This document shows, piece after piece, positions 44,563 to 57,105 of a stretch of 64,000 nucleotides of DNA (its first letter is position 1; every line of letters begins with the position of its first letter). The stretch spans positions 408,364 to 472,363 of the forward strand of contig CM021314.1 of assembly GCA_010645155.1 (NCBI GenBank). The letters are read 5' to 3'. The notes beneath the pieces are model-generated. The model worked only from the letters and a program-made list of their open reading frames with translations, had not been told where the DNA came from and did not search any database. Source of the stretch: Tigriopus japonicus (taxonomy: Eukaryota > Arthropoda > Copepoda > Harpacticoida > Harpacticidae). Position numbers and translations under genes: made by a program.

Positions 44563-47500
44563 CTAGAGATAATCGACGGATACTACTCGTGTCTTCGAAA
44601 CCCTTCCGAAACGTATTCATAGCTAATAACTTAACAACGGTTAAAGATGTTTTCGAATGTGATGGAAGGCGATCCAATCAGAACTGCCCTAGTGTACAGT
44701 AGGGTTGGTAGGTGTAATGGTAGTGTTAGCAGTAGGAACTTCAGCAGCAAGAATGAAATCAGTAGGGTAGAAGCAAGTGGACCTGAATCACCTGAAAGTG
44801 CGACAAGTACTTACTTTCCCAGCTTGAGCTTCTCCAACCGGCATCACATGGACGTTCAGCAGGTAAGTAAGTTTCAGGTGTACGGACGTACTACGCGCAT
44901 TCTGTAGCTGAGTATAAAGGGAAAGATACGTAAAGGTAGATTTCATTGGCCGCTTCACGCGAGGAAGAGGGCTCAAACTGAGTGTGGACTTGGATATCGT
45001 TTATATATTCTTCTTACGCCAGGAGTTGTTAGTCAGTACGCTGGTGCCGCCTGTACGTGTATTAGCTGCTAGATTCGAATTACTCCATTTTCCTAGCCAA
45101 CCAAGAAGAAAGTGCAGTTTGAATGTTAGTTTGTTCCGAGTCTTTCGACAGTCGATAACAGTTGTAAAGTAGTGGGCATCCGTGGTGCTGGAAAAAAGAA
45201 TAACTTGTCCACATTGAATTTTTTGAAACGTCAACTCAATCTTGAGAAGAGCCAAGCTTCTGACCAAGGGGCAAATTCAATTTGTATGGGATGGTGTATT
45301 ATGTGGAAGACAACAACAATCTGTCGGATCTACCCGATTCGTGGAAGGGACGTAAATTGCCAGGTAAGAAAGCAAACAGGCAAGCCCGGCTCAAATGAAG
45401 TGATCATCAACCGCATTCAACCACTGTAACTGCTTGTTCAGCAATCCTTCAGTGTATGCAAAGTACTGTATCAAACGGTGTCTTGATGAGATTTCTATTT
45501 ACGGTACGTAGCAGCAACAATATCATCATCATCAACAACAACAGCACTAGCAGCAGCATCACTTACCACAGTAGGAACAGAACATTGGTTTCCGCTTAAC
45601 GAGAGTTCACTACCTGAGATTGAAAAGTCAGACCACAAAGATTAGGTTTCAATTTGTCCGAAGATGATCATGCGTTTATGGCCTGGTTTCATGGTGTCCA
45701 AGTGTTAAACCTCTCATACTTCCAAGTCGAAATGTCGGCATGTTGTTTCATGAAGAGAAGCCGACCATACTTAATTCATAGATGAACGAACGTTTGAAAG
45801 AACGAACAAACGAACGCTTGTTCGACATAAGGATCACCTTACTTCATGGTTTTTTTTCGTTCATTTGCATCAGATGTGGACATCTGGCTATCTGTTCAAA
45901 AACTCCAGATTTTCTCTCCTTGCCAAGAAGTGATCAAGATGAACAAAACCGAGCAATAGCTCGTCAGAATCTTGTCTTTCTTTAGAGACGCATTTTCTTC
46001 TTTGCAAGCTTCCTATGCGATTTGAATTCAATGTTTTTTGCCTGTCTTCAGTACCCCTAGAAATTGTCTGAATGAGTCTGAGTTTCAAGCTCTTCTCAAG
46101 ACCCCTAAAAATTCCACCCCAGATGTTGGTGAACTTTTGAGCTGGGAGCAAAAAGGAAACAAAGACCTTGCTCCACCCGTTTGGTGCTATGCTACCAAGC
46201 TCAAATTGCTCCCCAATAGCTGTGGCCTGGCCCAAAGTTTTCGGGGGTAAAAGAAAGAACTCGGCCGAAAAGGGAGAGGGTGCTCTGAGAACGTGGAAGT
46301 GGAGAAGACCGTTCCGACCAGAGAAAACGCCGACATTTTCCCCAGGGAGTTGTTGAGAACGTGCCAAGTCTGGCTTTGCTGTCTGAGTGCTTGGTTTTGC
46401 AGCCAAAATGAGTGCCTAAATTGTGGCAAATGAGACAAAATTTTAAGAATGAGAAAACATCCTTTCATCATGAGCGTTGCGGCCAAACTAAAATATGTAG
46501 CTTGGCAATATTGGATCTGCCCAAATTTGGCTAGATCTTGTCTCTATCCAAATTGGCTGACTGAGATTGTTGAATTATTTGAGCACTTGAATTCGCAGTC
46601 GGAGATACATAACTCTCCAGTATGACCCCTCGCTAACCTTTTAGGGGGGTTGTTGGATATCAAATTTACTTTAAGCCCAACTCGAATCGGTTTTCAGAGA
46701 GTAGTGCAGTGCAAAACAGGCCAGTTGGAAAAAACTTTGGCCGTCGAGCGGACTTCGGCTCAAGTCCTTATGGATTATGGGGGCCCCATGCATGATAGGC
46801 ACGGCATGAATATCAAAATCTTCTAAAACATATCATTGGTGTGCATGTTTGACACTGTTGCTGAGATCCGCGCTCCAGTCTCATGCCTTGAATGGGTCGA
46901 TGCCGGTCCAAGTGGTCCAGGCGGGTGCCTCACTGTTTTGCTGCCTGCCTTTTCCCCTATGTTGTTGTAGCCGGTGTTGGTGATGGCTGCCGTCAAAACT
47001 CATCAACAATGTCGGTAGGGGTGTTGGTGGGGATGGAGTCGACCAGGACGAAGACCATGACCACGACACGGACTGCAGAAATTCAGTGGAGAGCACCCTC
47101 GATGTTGTTGTCTCTGACGGGGACACGCCGATTCACAATGTAGTCGATGTTCTATTCGAGTGAGTGAGAAAGAAGTGAGCGTGTTCTCTTCTGAGTGTGT
47201 GTGTGAGTGTGTGGATGAGATGGAGAGTGAGTGAGTGAGTGAGTGAGTGAGTGAGTGAGTGAGTGAGAACTCGGAGAACTGGGACTTGGAGAGAGAAAGA
47301 GAGAGAGAAACAGAGGAGGAGGGAGAAGTAAAAGAAAGAAGTAGTAGCACCGGACTCGTAGTACTTGGTGGCGGTGCATACGTACGGATGGTACGTAGAT
47401 CTGGCATGTAAATGGAGCAAGAAACGAAAGCAAGACCACACGACGACACAGAACCGGAAAAAAGTTGTTCTGAAGAATCCAGTTGGCAATTGGTTGAGGT

Positions 47501-47799
47501 CAAACTCATATTTTGGGTGTCACACCTGACTGAGCAGAGAGCGAAAACCGAAAGCAAGATCGACGTTTTAAGGTCCCAACTCTTACGGTTCGAATCGAAA
47601 GGTACGAGATCCACAAACCGACCCAAACAATTGTAGCTTTCCCCATGTTTCTCTGAGTTGATTCAACTCATGCCGACCTTAGATTAGCGCCAAACAAAGA
47701 CGGTGTTTGTCCAATGAATGATGGACATCAATCATCAAACTGCCTATTTTGGGTTGAATTGCATTATAACCCGATCCTATCCTCCTTTTAGTTGCAGCC
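44563..47799. other. Stretch upstream of fascin; possible untranslated exons
   Basis: No recognisable protein. Exon-like pieces end in good donors: CAGCAG before GTAAGTAAG near 44861 and TTGCCAG before GTAAGAAAG near 45363; GTACGAG near 47601 is weaker. They could be 5' untranslated exons of fascin or of an unknown gene. A 172-residue minus frame at 45888-46406 is not recognised. Confidence 0.35.
47226..47267. repeat. (GAGT)n microsatellite
   Basis: About ten GAGT units. Frames rich in THSLTHSL on the other strand are translations of this repeat. Confidence 0.95.
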
Positions 47800-50700
47800 A
47801 TGACGGGATTGAGCTTGGATACGAACGGTCAGGGTAGTCACGGCACCACTTCGGCCACGGAAAAAGGCTGCTGGACCATCGGCTTGATCAACAGCAAATT
47901 CAAGTACTTGAGTGCAGAGACGTTTGGCTTCCGGACCAATGCCAATGGCAAAGCCTTGAAGAAGAAGCAAATCTGGATCTTGGAGCCCACGGGCGATGGC
48001 GAGAGCGTGGTGTTGCGATCTCATCTGGACAAATATTTGGCCGTGGATCAGTTTGGCAACGTCACTTGCGATCAGGTTCGGACTGAAGCTTACTTACAAT
48101 ATCATTGAATTCGCGTGAAATGTGATAGAGAGATAGAGAGACTGAGAGATTGTTTGATGGATTGCTGGCTCCATAATCAGGCTTTTTGTCTACTTACTTC
48201 GCAGGAGGAACGTGATGAATCGTCCAAGTTCGAAATCTCCGTGTGTGACGACTTCTCGGGTCGTTGGGCTTTCAAGAGCCTCACGCGAGGCTACTTCCTA
48301 GGCGGCTCTCAAGACAATATCCAATGCAACGCCAAATCCCCCGGGGATGCCGAGCTTTGGTTCGTCCATTTGGCCGCTCGTCCCCAGGTAAACCTACGTT
48401 CCGTGGGACGCAAACGGTACGCCCATTTGTCGGAAAATCAAGAGGAGATTCAAGTCGAGGAGAACGTGCCATGGGGCGAGGACACGTTGTTTACTCTCGA
48501 ATTCCTCGAGGAAGCCAATAAATACGCCATTCACACATGCACTAATATGTATCTTCAGAGAGATGGCAAGCTCACCCCTGAAGTCAACAAGGTGGGATTG
48601 CTTGGCGTGCTTAATCCTTTAAGGACTCCGCCAATATGCTAATCCGAAAACTGTCGTCCTTCATTCTAGGACTGCTATTTCTCGGTCGAGTACCATGGAG
48701 GCTACATTGCTTTGCGGGATGCTGCCGGTCAATATCTGGCTCCCATCGGTTCCAGAGCGGTCTTGAAAACGCGATCTCGAGCCGTGACCAAGGATGAGTT
48801 GTTCTCATTGGAGGATTCTTTGCCACAGGCCAGTTTTGTTGCGGCCTCCAATGACAGATACATTTCCGTTAAACAAGGTAAGCGCTTTGATAACAGCAGT
48901 AGACGATGACAATACAATGATTGTAAAAATAGTCCGCCCCCCTTGAGCCAAAAATGTACATGTAAAGCAGAAACCAAAATGGCAATGCGATGAACCGTAT
49001 AAGACTTGAATTTTAGTGGAATTCGACAACTGGAACGGATCTTTTTTATGAACATGAACGTTGATAACACAGATTCCCACTAATTGCTAACAGGAAACAT
49101 GTCTTGGCGTAAAGATAATGCGTAGTTTTGGAAATGAGAAATGCTACACTTTGAAATGCTACAAAAGAAACTAGAATCTGTCACAAACCACGTGCATAGT
49201 ACTTGCGGTTTGAACATTAAGTCTAGATGATTGCACGCACTGTTTGAACAAAGAATCCCAAAGAAATCTTGGAATCGAGCAAAACCATTTCTAGTTTTGC
49301 TAACACCTAGATGCCATTGCCAAAACTTTTTGGTATTTTTGAGGAAGTTTACCCACCGTTGGTTGCAATCATTTTACGCAATGTCACAATAAGCAAGCAG
49401 TAGGCACATAGTTCCCAATACGCTTTTGTGAAAAAGTTCAATTGAAAGGTTTGAATTTTATTGTGTGTGCGTCCTTGGTTGTTGTGGCGAAGCTTCTGAC
49501 GTTATTTTTTTTGTTCATGCGTATAATGGGAGTAATTCGCATGAACCATTCCCACTCGTCCTCATGAATTTGTCCAATTGAACAAATGCGGAAAATTCTC
49601 CGAGTTGGAAAAACTCCACTATCAATGAAAACGGCCTTGAAAAGGAATTTCGTTTCCCAACACTTTTCGGGGCGTGTTTTTTCAATCTCCCTTTTAAAAT
49701 CTCTTTCCTTGTCACTCCCTGTATGTACGTAATCCACATCTTTTCAAGGCATCTTGAGTAAGTTCCACACAATGGCTCTGTATAAAATGAGAAAATGTAA
49801 GAGGTTTTATTCTCTACCGAGTGATGGTGTGATGAAATAGAGCAGTTTCCACCCTTTGAAATTGAAGAAAGACTCGCCTTTCTCATAAATCCATAGTTAT
49901 TAACTAAAAGCTAATACGTTATACCCTTCTCATCAACATTTTTGGTTTGATTCAATCCAATCGATCTTGAAATCTCAACGATGTTTGGTAAAGACTTGCA
50001 GTGCAAAAGAAAAATAAACTTTCCCTTAAAGTGGTGGCATGATTCTTCGACAATGTTGAAGTCTGAGAATTCTTCCTCGTGATAGCATTAGAAACTCGGG
50101 GAAACAGAAACTCTAGCTTTCTACCGTCCTTAGTGCCGTTCTAGTTAATTGTTCTTAGCCTCTGTCCGGTAAATGAATTTTAGTTTATGATCTAAAGGAA
50201 ACACGGCACCAAATATGGTTTGATTATCTTTTTCCTTGGGCCAATCAACCTGATCCAGGACAATATTTGAAGCACATGGCTGAATGTGTGTTGCGTAAAG
50301 AGTCCCAAATGCGACTCAGTTATTGGTAATCGACTCGTGTGTTGAAGAGGAGGGGAAAGGCACTCCTGGTCATGATCTGACTGAGACAGGGAGGATGCTC
50401 CAATTGCCACACGGACCTATTAAATCAAATCGACCAATTTCAACCGTAGAACAACTAAACTGATAACTGAGGTCAACAAAAAAGTCCAGCAGCAACTCTA
50501 TCAACCGTAAAATGACTCCATCCGTTTGAACAGCGTGAACACTTCGAATTGCTTGTGAACTCGATGCATAGACAGGCGAATTCTCCTGCTACTGATATTG
50601 GAGGTGTTTTGGTGGAGGAGATGGTGGTAGCTGTACTACTACGTATGAAATAGTGGTGGTGGTGTAGGAACAGATCGAGATAGGCATGGATGAGCTCGCT

Positions 50701-53089
50701 CAAGGTTGGTTGGACTCAAAGATGTGGGTGTGTGCAATCCATGTGCATGTGAGAAATCAAAGACGGATTCAATCCTTGATGATTGCGATCTGTTGTGTGG
50801 CCATTCTGTTGGAAACAAAAGGATTTTGAAATGCTCGGAAGCCTCGCTTCGAAGAGGACGGATGACGGTGCCTCCATGGTTAAGAGATTTGTGTATTCCG
50901 GCAGGAGCAGCTAAAGCATGATGCTTGCTACTTGTATCTGGACCGTATTTTATTCGTTCCTCGCTCAAGTCGTCCGTCAGTACACCAGCCAGTCAGTCGG
51001 TCGATCAGTGGGTCTACATACAAGGCGGCTGTGGCGGTGGCCCACATTCTTAGAACTACCAAGTCTTGGAACGGCTGGAGCCTCCATTTAAAATTGCACT
51101 TTCAATCACTTTCACCCTTGAGCTGTGTCGATTCTTGGAGGACGTCTGACGTTTGCGTACTTACAGTAGTTGAGCAGCAGAGTACTAGAAGTAGCATTTT
51201 CAGCCCCTTCACATGTGCCACAGTGAGTGCTGGTGCATACGCAGTAAGCAGAGGCAAAAAGGAAGGCCTTTCATTTCAGGTGATGCTACTTCTTCTATGA
51301 CTACATCAACGCCGCCACCACCACCACCACTACCAGCACTTTTACAGCCACAAACTTCTTCTGTCGCTCGAATTCGCCTTTTGGTACGTGTCCTAACTAC
51401 TCGAATGATTCGATTGCATGGACAAATGAATGGTGGTCTTCTTCTTCTTCATCATTATCATCATATGATTCCGTGTCAAGTTGAACTGGTTTGACGCACA
51501 CCTGTTTCTTTTCCCTGGCATGAAGACACCCCTTTAGCTGTTACCGCTCCATAATTCCCAATGGCAGGGACAATCCTCGAACATCTTCCACAAATGGATG
51601 AAGAAGACCAGTTGATATTTTCAACAATTGGTGTACCGATGAAAAAAGGGCAGATTGTGCTCGAGTCTGCGTTTGAGATTCAAGGGAAAATCCAAGACAA
51701 ATTCGATACTTCCCTGTACCAACGGACGGACGGACGCACGGATGCCTGCTCCCGTTCAAGTTACGAAAGTTGAAGGCGCAGGGAAGACGTCAGCCGATTA
51801 GGAGGATGAGGACTAACGGAGGAGGAATTTCGGCGGATATTTTCCCCCTTTTGGCCGACAGATAGAAAAAAATCTGTGCATACATAAAACAAATATGGTT
51901 CCCTCTTGGCTTGGGACTCCTAGTGCAGTCACATCTGTCAAGACTAATTCGATGAATGAAAGCATAATTGTCCCCTTGAACGCGAAAAGCAAAGCAAATG
52001 TTGTTTTTATCATGGATTCGAACCAACTCCGGTGAAATTCATGACCCTTATGACAGAACCTTTCATTGGCCGTGTGCTCTTTTCACAATTTATGTGTGGT
52101 CATTGTCGAGCGCAAAACTCTGCGCGAGTTTAGATTAACATATGGCTATCTCAGTTTTTTTTGTGTACTCAACAGGAAACTAATCGCGGTAATCTGCATT
52201 ATACTTTTTATATTTTAGGTGTTGACGTGACTGCCAATCAAGAAGAAATTTCTGATCACGAAACGTTTCAACTGGAATGGGACAACTCCACCCGACGATG
52301 GTATATTCGAACCATGCAGGACAAATATTTTACCCTTCAGTCCGGTGGAGGCATCCAAGCCAACGAAGTCAGAAGGTAAATCATTACTCATTTTTTTATC
52401 TGTACGTACAATTGGGCGCGGTTCAGAAATGAGAAGGGTAGGATTTTTTTGGCTTTAATAATATGATCATTCATGATTGCTTGTTTGAACACGGTGAGTT
52501 TATTTTCCAGATCCTCCAACTCCCTCTTTGAGATAATTTGGCATGAAGATGGCTCCATTTCCTTGCGAGCCAACAATGGCAAATACCTTGGGACCAAGAA
52601 GTCCGGACACCTCTTCGCCAATTGCGAAGGGTCTGAAGAGAACACCCGATATTACTTTTACCTAATTAACCGCCCTGTCCTTGTGCTCAAATGTGAGCAA
52701 GGCTTTGTGGGCTACAAGTCAGCTGGCACATGCAAGTTGGAGTGCAATAAGGCTCACTATGAGACAATCCTCGTCGAGCGGGGTCCAAAAGGATCCACCT
52801 ATTTTAAAGGCAAGTTTTGAAGACAAAATTTCAACCGTAGAAAAGAATCCTCCGTGCTAAATTTGTGAAGGTTATTCTTCTTCTAGGCCAAAACGGTAAA
52901 TATGTCCATGCTCATGGCGACGGGATTTCGGCTGATTCTGACCTTCCTCAAGGGTTCTTCATGGAATTGCGTGATCCCACGCGAATGTGTCTGAAAACTG
53001 CAGAGGGAAACTACTTGAACAGTGAGAAGAACGGAGGATTGATCGTGGGCTCCAATCTATCCGAGGAGGCAACGAATTGGGAATACTAA
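47800..53089 (+). CDS. sn: Fascin (actin-bundling protein), complete
   Basis: Fascin packs actin filaments into parallel bundles of filopodia, bristles and microvilli; the fly orthologue is singed. Exons: 47800-48075, 48205-48591, 48670-48877, 52219-52375, 52511-52809, 52887-53089; 509 residues, the usual length (493-512). Four beta-trefoil repeats are expected; seen blocks include KYLSAETFGFRTNANG, KALKKKQIWILE, SHLDKYLAVDQFGNVTCD, HLAARPQVNLRSVGRKRYAH, PWGEDTLFTLEF, GHLFANCEGSEENTR, INRPVLVL and the end SEEATNWEY. All introns are GT-AG except the last (52810-52886), which starts GC. The third intron is 3.3 kb. The residue matching human Ser39 (PKC site before LKKKQIW) is Ala here. The start is set by MTGLSLDTN just after an acceptor-like TTGCAG. 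An AATAAA lies near 53550. Confidence 0.95.
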
Positions 53090-53590
53090 GAAGTTTGGAT
53101 GTGGCGTAAAAGAAGCACAACTACAACAACAACATCACCAAAAACAGCAAAAAAATATGAATCATTTCTAGATAGAATCGTGGCCATCCAGTTGGGCAAC
53201 TGCAATCAAAATTCTTGTCACTTCTCATCTTTGTCCTTCGCCCATTTAACTTCTCGTCATGTGTTCCTAAAAAGACATTCTGGATCGGTCTAAAACCAAA
53301 CTACAGTCCTCCACAGACTTGGAAACCATTCGTTTTTATCAACACTTCCCTACTGGTGAATTTGTATTATTGCTACAGTAAGTTCCAAGATTACAGCAAT
53401 TTTTCTCTTCTACTTCCACTTGTATGCCAAGTTTTACATTTTTCTTGACAATTTTTGTACTTCTCTGTTGATAAGGTATTTGAAAAACTATATTCTCTGT
53501 TCTACTACGCATGAGCGTGGATGGAATGGAGCCATCACTCGAGTACATTGAAATAAACATGTTCCAATTGTTTGTTCTTATTGGTCCAGT

Positions 53591-54499
53591 TCACTTCCTC
53601 ACCGTCTCGTAGAGATCGGCCCTTTTTTGAACCGTGATAGGGATCTGCGTGCGAACCTGTTGCAAATAATCCAAATCGATATCGGCATAAATGATCTCCT
53701 GGCCTTGCTCGGCCTTGGCCACCACTTCGCCCCAAGGATTCACCACCTGACTATGACCCCAAGCTATGTAACCGGATTGTTCGTCTCGGGCAGGACTCGG
53801 AGTGGCCACATAAAGTTGATTGTCCACGGCTCGGCCTCGGGCTAAAATCTCCCAATGGGCGGGACCTGGAAGTGATAACCCCCCGAATAAGCTCATAAAT
53901 TACAAGCAGAAACTCGAAGCCAATCGCTTATGGGTGATCTTACCCGTGGTCATGTTAAAAGCACCTGGATAAACCAACAAGTGGCAACCCATGTTGGCAT
54001 AGATCTTGGCCAAGTCAGAAAAGCGAATATCGTAGCAAATTCCCATGCCGATTTTGCCAAAAGGCGTTTCAAAGGCAAGGAAGTCGTTGCCAGGACTAAG
54101 GACTTCGGATTCCTTGAACGTGATCTTGCCGGGAACATCAATATCAAAAAGATGCATCTTCCTGTATTTTCCCACAAGCTCTCCATCCGGGCTCCAAATC
54201 GTTGAGGTGTTGTAAAGTTTGTCTCCATCGCTTTCAGGAATGGAGCCTCCAATTAGGTACACCTTATTTTCAGCCGCCATGTCTCTTAGGGCTTGACAGC
54301 TTTCGCCATTTGGAATGTTCTCGGCATATTCGGGGAAGAATTTTGTTCCATAAGGCGAATTAAAGCATTCTGGAAGACTCACCAACTGAGCGCCTTTGGC
54401 GGCGGCTTCCTTCACATGTTTGGCTGCAGCAACCAAGTTATGACTTTTGTTAGCACCCACACCCAATTGGATCAATGCTAATCGAAATGTACCACTCAT
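53591..54499 (-). CDS. NIT2: Omega-amidase NIT2 (nitrilase superfamily)
   Basis: Hydrolyses alpha-ketoglutaramate and alpha-ketosuccinamate to the keto acid and ammonia, clearing products of glutamine and asparagine transamination. Two exons on the minus strand (54499-53944 and 53865-53591) with a 78-bp intron; 276 residues, equal to the human enzyme. The catalytic triad is visible: Glu44 ([11 protein letters not shown]), Lys114 (YRKMHLFD) and Cys155 ([10 protein letters not shown]). Other conserved blocks: FNMTTG joined across the intron to [16 protein letters not shown], then ATPSPARDE and [13 protein letters not shown]. The start is immediately preceded by a strong acceptor-like TTTATTTTTCCAG. 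It lies 105 bp downstream of the CHK-like kinase on the same strand and converges on fascin. Confidence 0.95.
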
Positions 54500-54604
54500 C
54501 TGGAAAAATAAAGCTATGAAAACTGGAGAAAATTAGCCAACATAAAGGGAACAAGTAAACACCCCCTAAAACATCTTTCAGGATATCATTTGCCATTTTT
54601 TATT

Positions 54605-55966
54605 TCATTGAAAGAGACGACCAAACGTTCCCATGTCCATATGTTCGGCCAAAATGTCAAGAGTAGCTTGAGTTGGTTTCCAAATGGACGGGTTGCGAGC
54701 CACAACTTGATGGACAACTTCTTGATGATCTTGGTTTTGTGCACTGAGGTTGGAAAATGGAGCAGCATCCTCGATGAATCGAGGGAGTATGAAGCAAAAT
54801 CCAAAGCAGAACCCTACATAGGAGCGATCGTTCATATACTCCTTGGTCACGGCATCCTCATTAAAAAACGCTGGCCAAGGAGAGTCTTCTTGGAAGCCTA
54901 ATCGTTGGCACTCCTCTTTTGCGGCGTTGGCGTAAGATTTCAACAAGTCCTGAATGTTAGCTCGTCGTTGATCCACGGGGATGGATTGAGACAGGTAATG
55001 ATGGATATCCGAAGCCGGATGTCCGGCCATGATCACTTGGAAATCGAAGAACTTCATCGTCCCTTTATCCGAAAAAGCCACGTTCCACATATGAAAATCA
55101 CCGTGAGCCAACACTCCTCGTTGGCCTTTGGATAATACCCGGGCATCTCGAAGTTTGCTCAAAACAGTCGGACTCATATCGATCAATTGGTCCATCAATG
55201 ACACAGTGACCCCTTCCGGGATGCGTAATGAGGTAGGAACGAGCGGGTGATGGGCCGTCTGGGCTTGAATGACCGATTTAATCCAAAGGGCATTCCGTAA
55301 GAATGGAATGGAAAATATTGAGGCATCCACCCGGTCGGCAAACTCCGAACTCGTAAGGTAATCCCGCACGAGACTGTTAGGTTCGTGTTGAAGTTGGACC
55401 CAATCCAATGAATTGGCCTCGCTCACAGCCGCTGAAGCTACATGAAAAGCGGCTAAAGTTCGCATGGCCAGATGCGCTTGAGCCAAAGTGTGATACTCTG
55501 AACGACCCGTCAATTGGTAGCCCTCGGCCTCCAAATCGGACAAGACCAAATGCAAGTCTTGGCCGACAAAACCGGCGCCAAAGAATTCCAAAAGAGACTC
55601 CTCCAAAGAGATAGCCGGCCTCTCCGTCAAATTCCGAGATTGACTGGCGACCAGGGGTTGGCGCAAATGAGCGTAGAAACCAATCTCTTTGTCGAAGGTC
55701 CTGAGCATGTTTTGGAAGCTCTGCGAGAGACTGCCCGCGGTACAAGTCTTGAGGAACACCCGTCGACATTGACCATTGGCCTCTCGAATCAGAGCCCTTT
55801 TAGACTGACTGGCGGGTCCGACCGTTTGGCTAGAAGAAGCTTCCAGCTGAACCGTAGCTCCCATGGGTTGAGGGTGGAAGTCCAAGATCATGGCTTCGAT
55901 TGAGGGATAGTGTTTGAGCTCGGAAGCGGCTTGGAAATGCGTCAAAACGGTCTTCAGTTCGTCCAT
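54605..55966 (-). CDS. CHK/EcKinase-like small-molecule kinase
   Basis: EcKinase-like (CHK, DUF1679/DUF227-related) proteins are arthropod-expanded aminoglycoside/choline kinase-fold enzymes; some phosphorylate ecdysteroids and others are linked to detoxification. One exon, 453 residues. Visible motifs: KRALIREANGQCRRVFLKTC (nucleotide-binding Lys in the N-lobe), LVLSDLEAEGYQ (hinge), GVLAHGDFHMWNVAFSDKG (catalytic HGDxHxxN, His287) and MKFFDFQVIMAGHPASDIHH (DFQ metal-binding, about residue 305). The stop codon TGA is followed at once by AATAAA (54599-54604, minus strand), so the 3' untranslated region is very short. The substrate cannot be told from sequence. Confidence 0.88.
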   Translation of the reverse strand: MDELKTVLTHFQAASELKHYPSIEAMILDFHPQPMGATVQLEASSSQTVGPASQSKRALIREANGQCRRVFLKTCTAGSLSQSFQNMLRTFDKEIGFYAHLRQPLVASQSRNLTERPAISLEESLLEFFGAGFVGQDLHLVLSDLEAEGYQLTGRSEYHTLAQAHLAMRTLAAFHVASAAVSEANSLDWVQLQHEPNSLVRDYLTSSEFADRVDASIFSIPFLRNALWIKSVIQAQTAHHPLVPTSLRIPEGVTVSLMDQLIDMSPTVLSKLRDARVLSKGQRGVLAHGDFHMWNVAFSDKGTMKFFDFQVIMAGHPASDIHHYLSQSIPVDQRRANIQDLLKSYANAAKEECQRLGFQEDSPWPAFFNEDAVTKEYMNDRSYVGFCFGFCFILPRFIEDAAPFSNLSAQNQDHQEVVHQVVARNPSIWKPTQATLDILAEHMDMGTFGRLFQ

Positions 55967-56235
55967 TTCCGTGCATGTAGCGGGAGGGACTATGGGATTG
56001 GCTCCGATGTACGGATCGCGACGAGAACTTGCGGCTAAATGTTTCTAGCGAGTGTTGACACGACGGTTGATATGCGATGCTTTCATAGCATCCAATCAAT
56101 TCTCTGTTTTTGTTGTATTCCGTGACCTCCGTGAATTGGATTGCACCACGTTGCTCTGAGGTTGTTGGGGCTTGTTGACCTCGTTCGTTCTCTTTGACAA
56201 TCTCTCTTTCTTTCTTTCTTTCTCCCTCTCTTTCC

Positions 56236-56272
56236 CTGACTGACTGACTGACTGACTGACTGACTGACTGAC
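56236..56272. repeat. (TGAC)n microsatellite
   Basis: About nine TGAC units preceded by a CTTT-rich tract; the SVSQSVSQ open frame is its translation. Confidence 0.95.
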
Positions 56273-57105
56273 CGAGATTAGAAGAGACAACTTGAATTCA
56301 TGGAGTCTCACACTCGACTAAACACGTGGGTTTTCAAGACTCTTCAAGGCCCGTCCTTTTCTCCTTTGGCCCACCTCTTGGGTGATTTCGATTGATCTTG
56401 CGTGGATGGAGTTGAACCAAGTTTAGGGCGCAATCAATCGGACGGACATAGGTTGGAAACTTCTTCATACGTACAACAATGAATGAATGGGTGAATGAAT
56501 GACCCGTTCAACCGCTGGATCACTGCCGAAGTACGGAGAGATGGATCACCGAAGTCACAAAATACGATCTCCACGGGTCCTTGGATCGATGAATGGATTG
56601 CATAACCAAATTCCAAATTGATGAAACAATCGGCGCGGGGAGGGATACAAAACGGCCCGAAAAAATATCCCATGGTTCTGAATGTCCTGAACCCTTTGCA
56701 TGCGGGAACTTCTCTTGGCTATTTTTACTAAACCCTCGATTGGGAGGTTGCGTGGTCTGATTTTACCTAACATTCCGAAATTTGTCGGAATGTCGAACTC
56801 GGGGGCAAATTGTTTTCGTAAGCCTGTCATGAAGTGTGAACCCTACACAAAGTGCTGGTTTGCTCCGACAGCTTGCTTGAAATAGCTGTTGCAACAAATG
56901 AGACAGTTAAATACTACCAATTGCACCCTTCCATCCAAGGCAATATCATAGCGCTGTGGTAGACAATCTGGCTCATGTACCAATGATTGAGTGTTTGCGG
57001 CTCACCAAGGGTATAAATTTTTTTTTAAATTTTAGGTTTGACCATTCATTTTTTATCATTACATTACATTTGGTTTACGTTAGGATTAAATTACTTTACG
57101 TTAAG

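Noticed and set aside
45888..46406. 172-residue minus-strand open frame
   Set aside because: No family motif is recognisable and overlapping frames are open on both strands, so a gene cannot be supported.
47003..47626. 207-residue minus-strand frame with LTHSLTHSL
   Set aside because: It is generated by the (GAGT)n microsatellite and surrounding CT-rich sequence.
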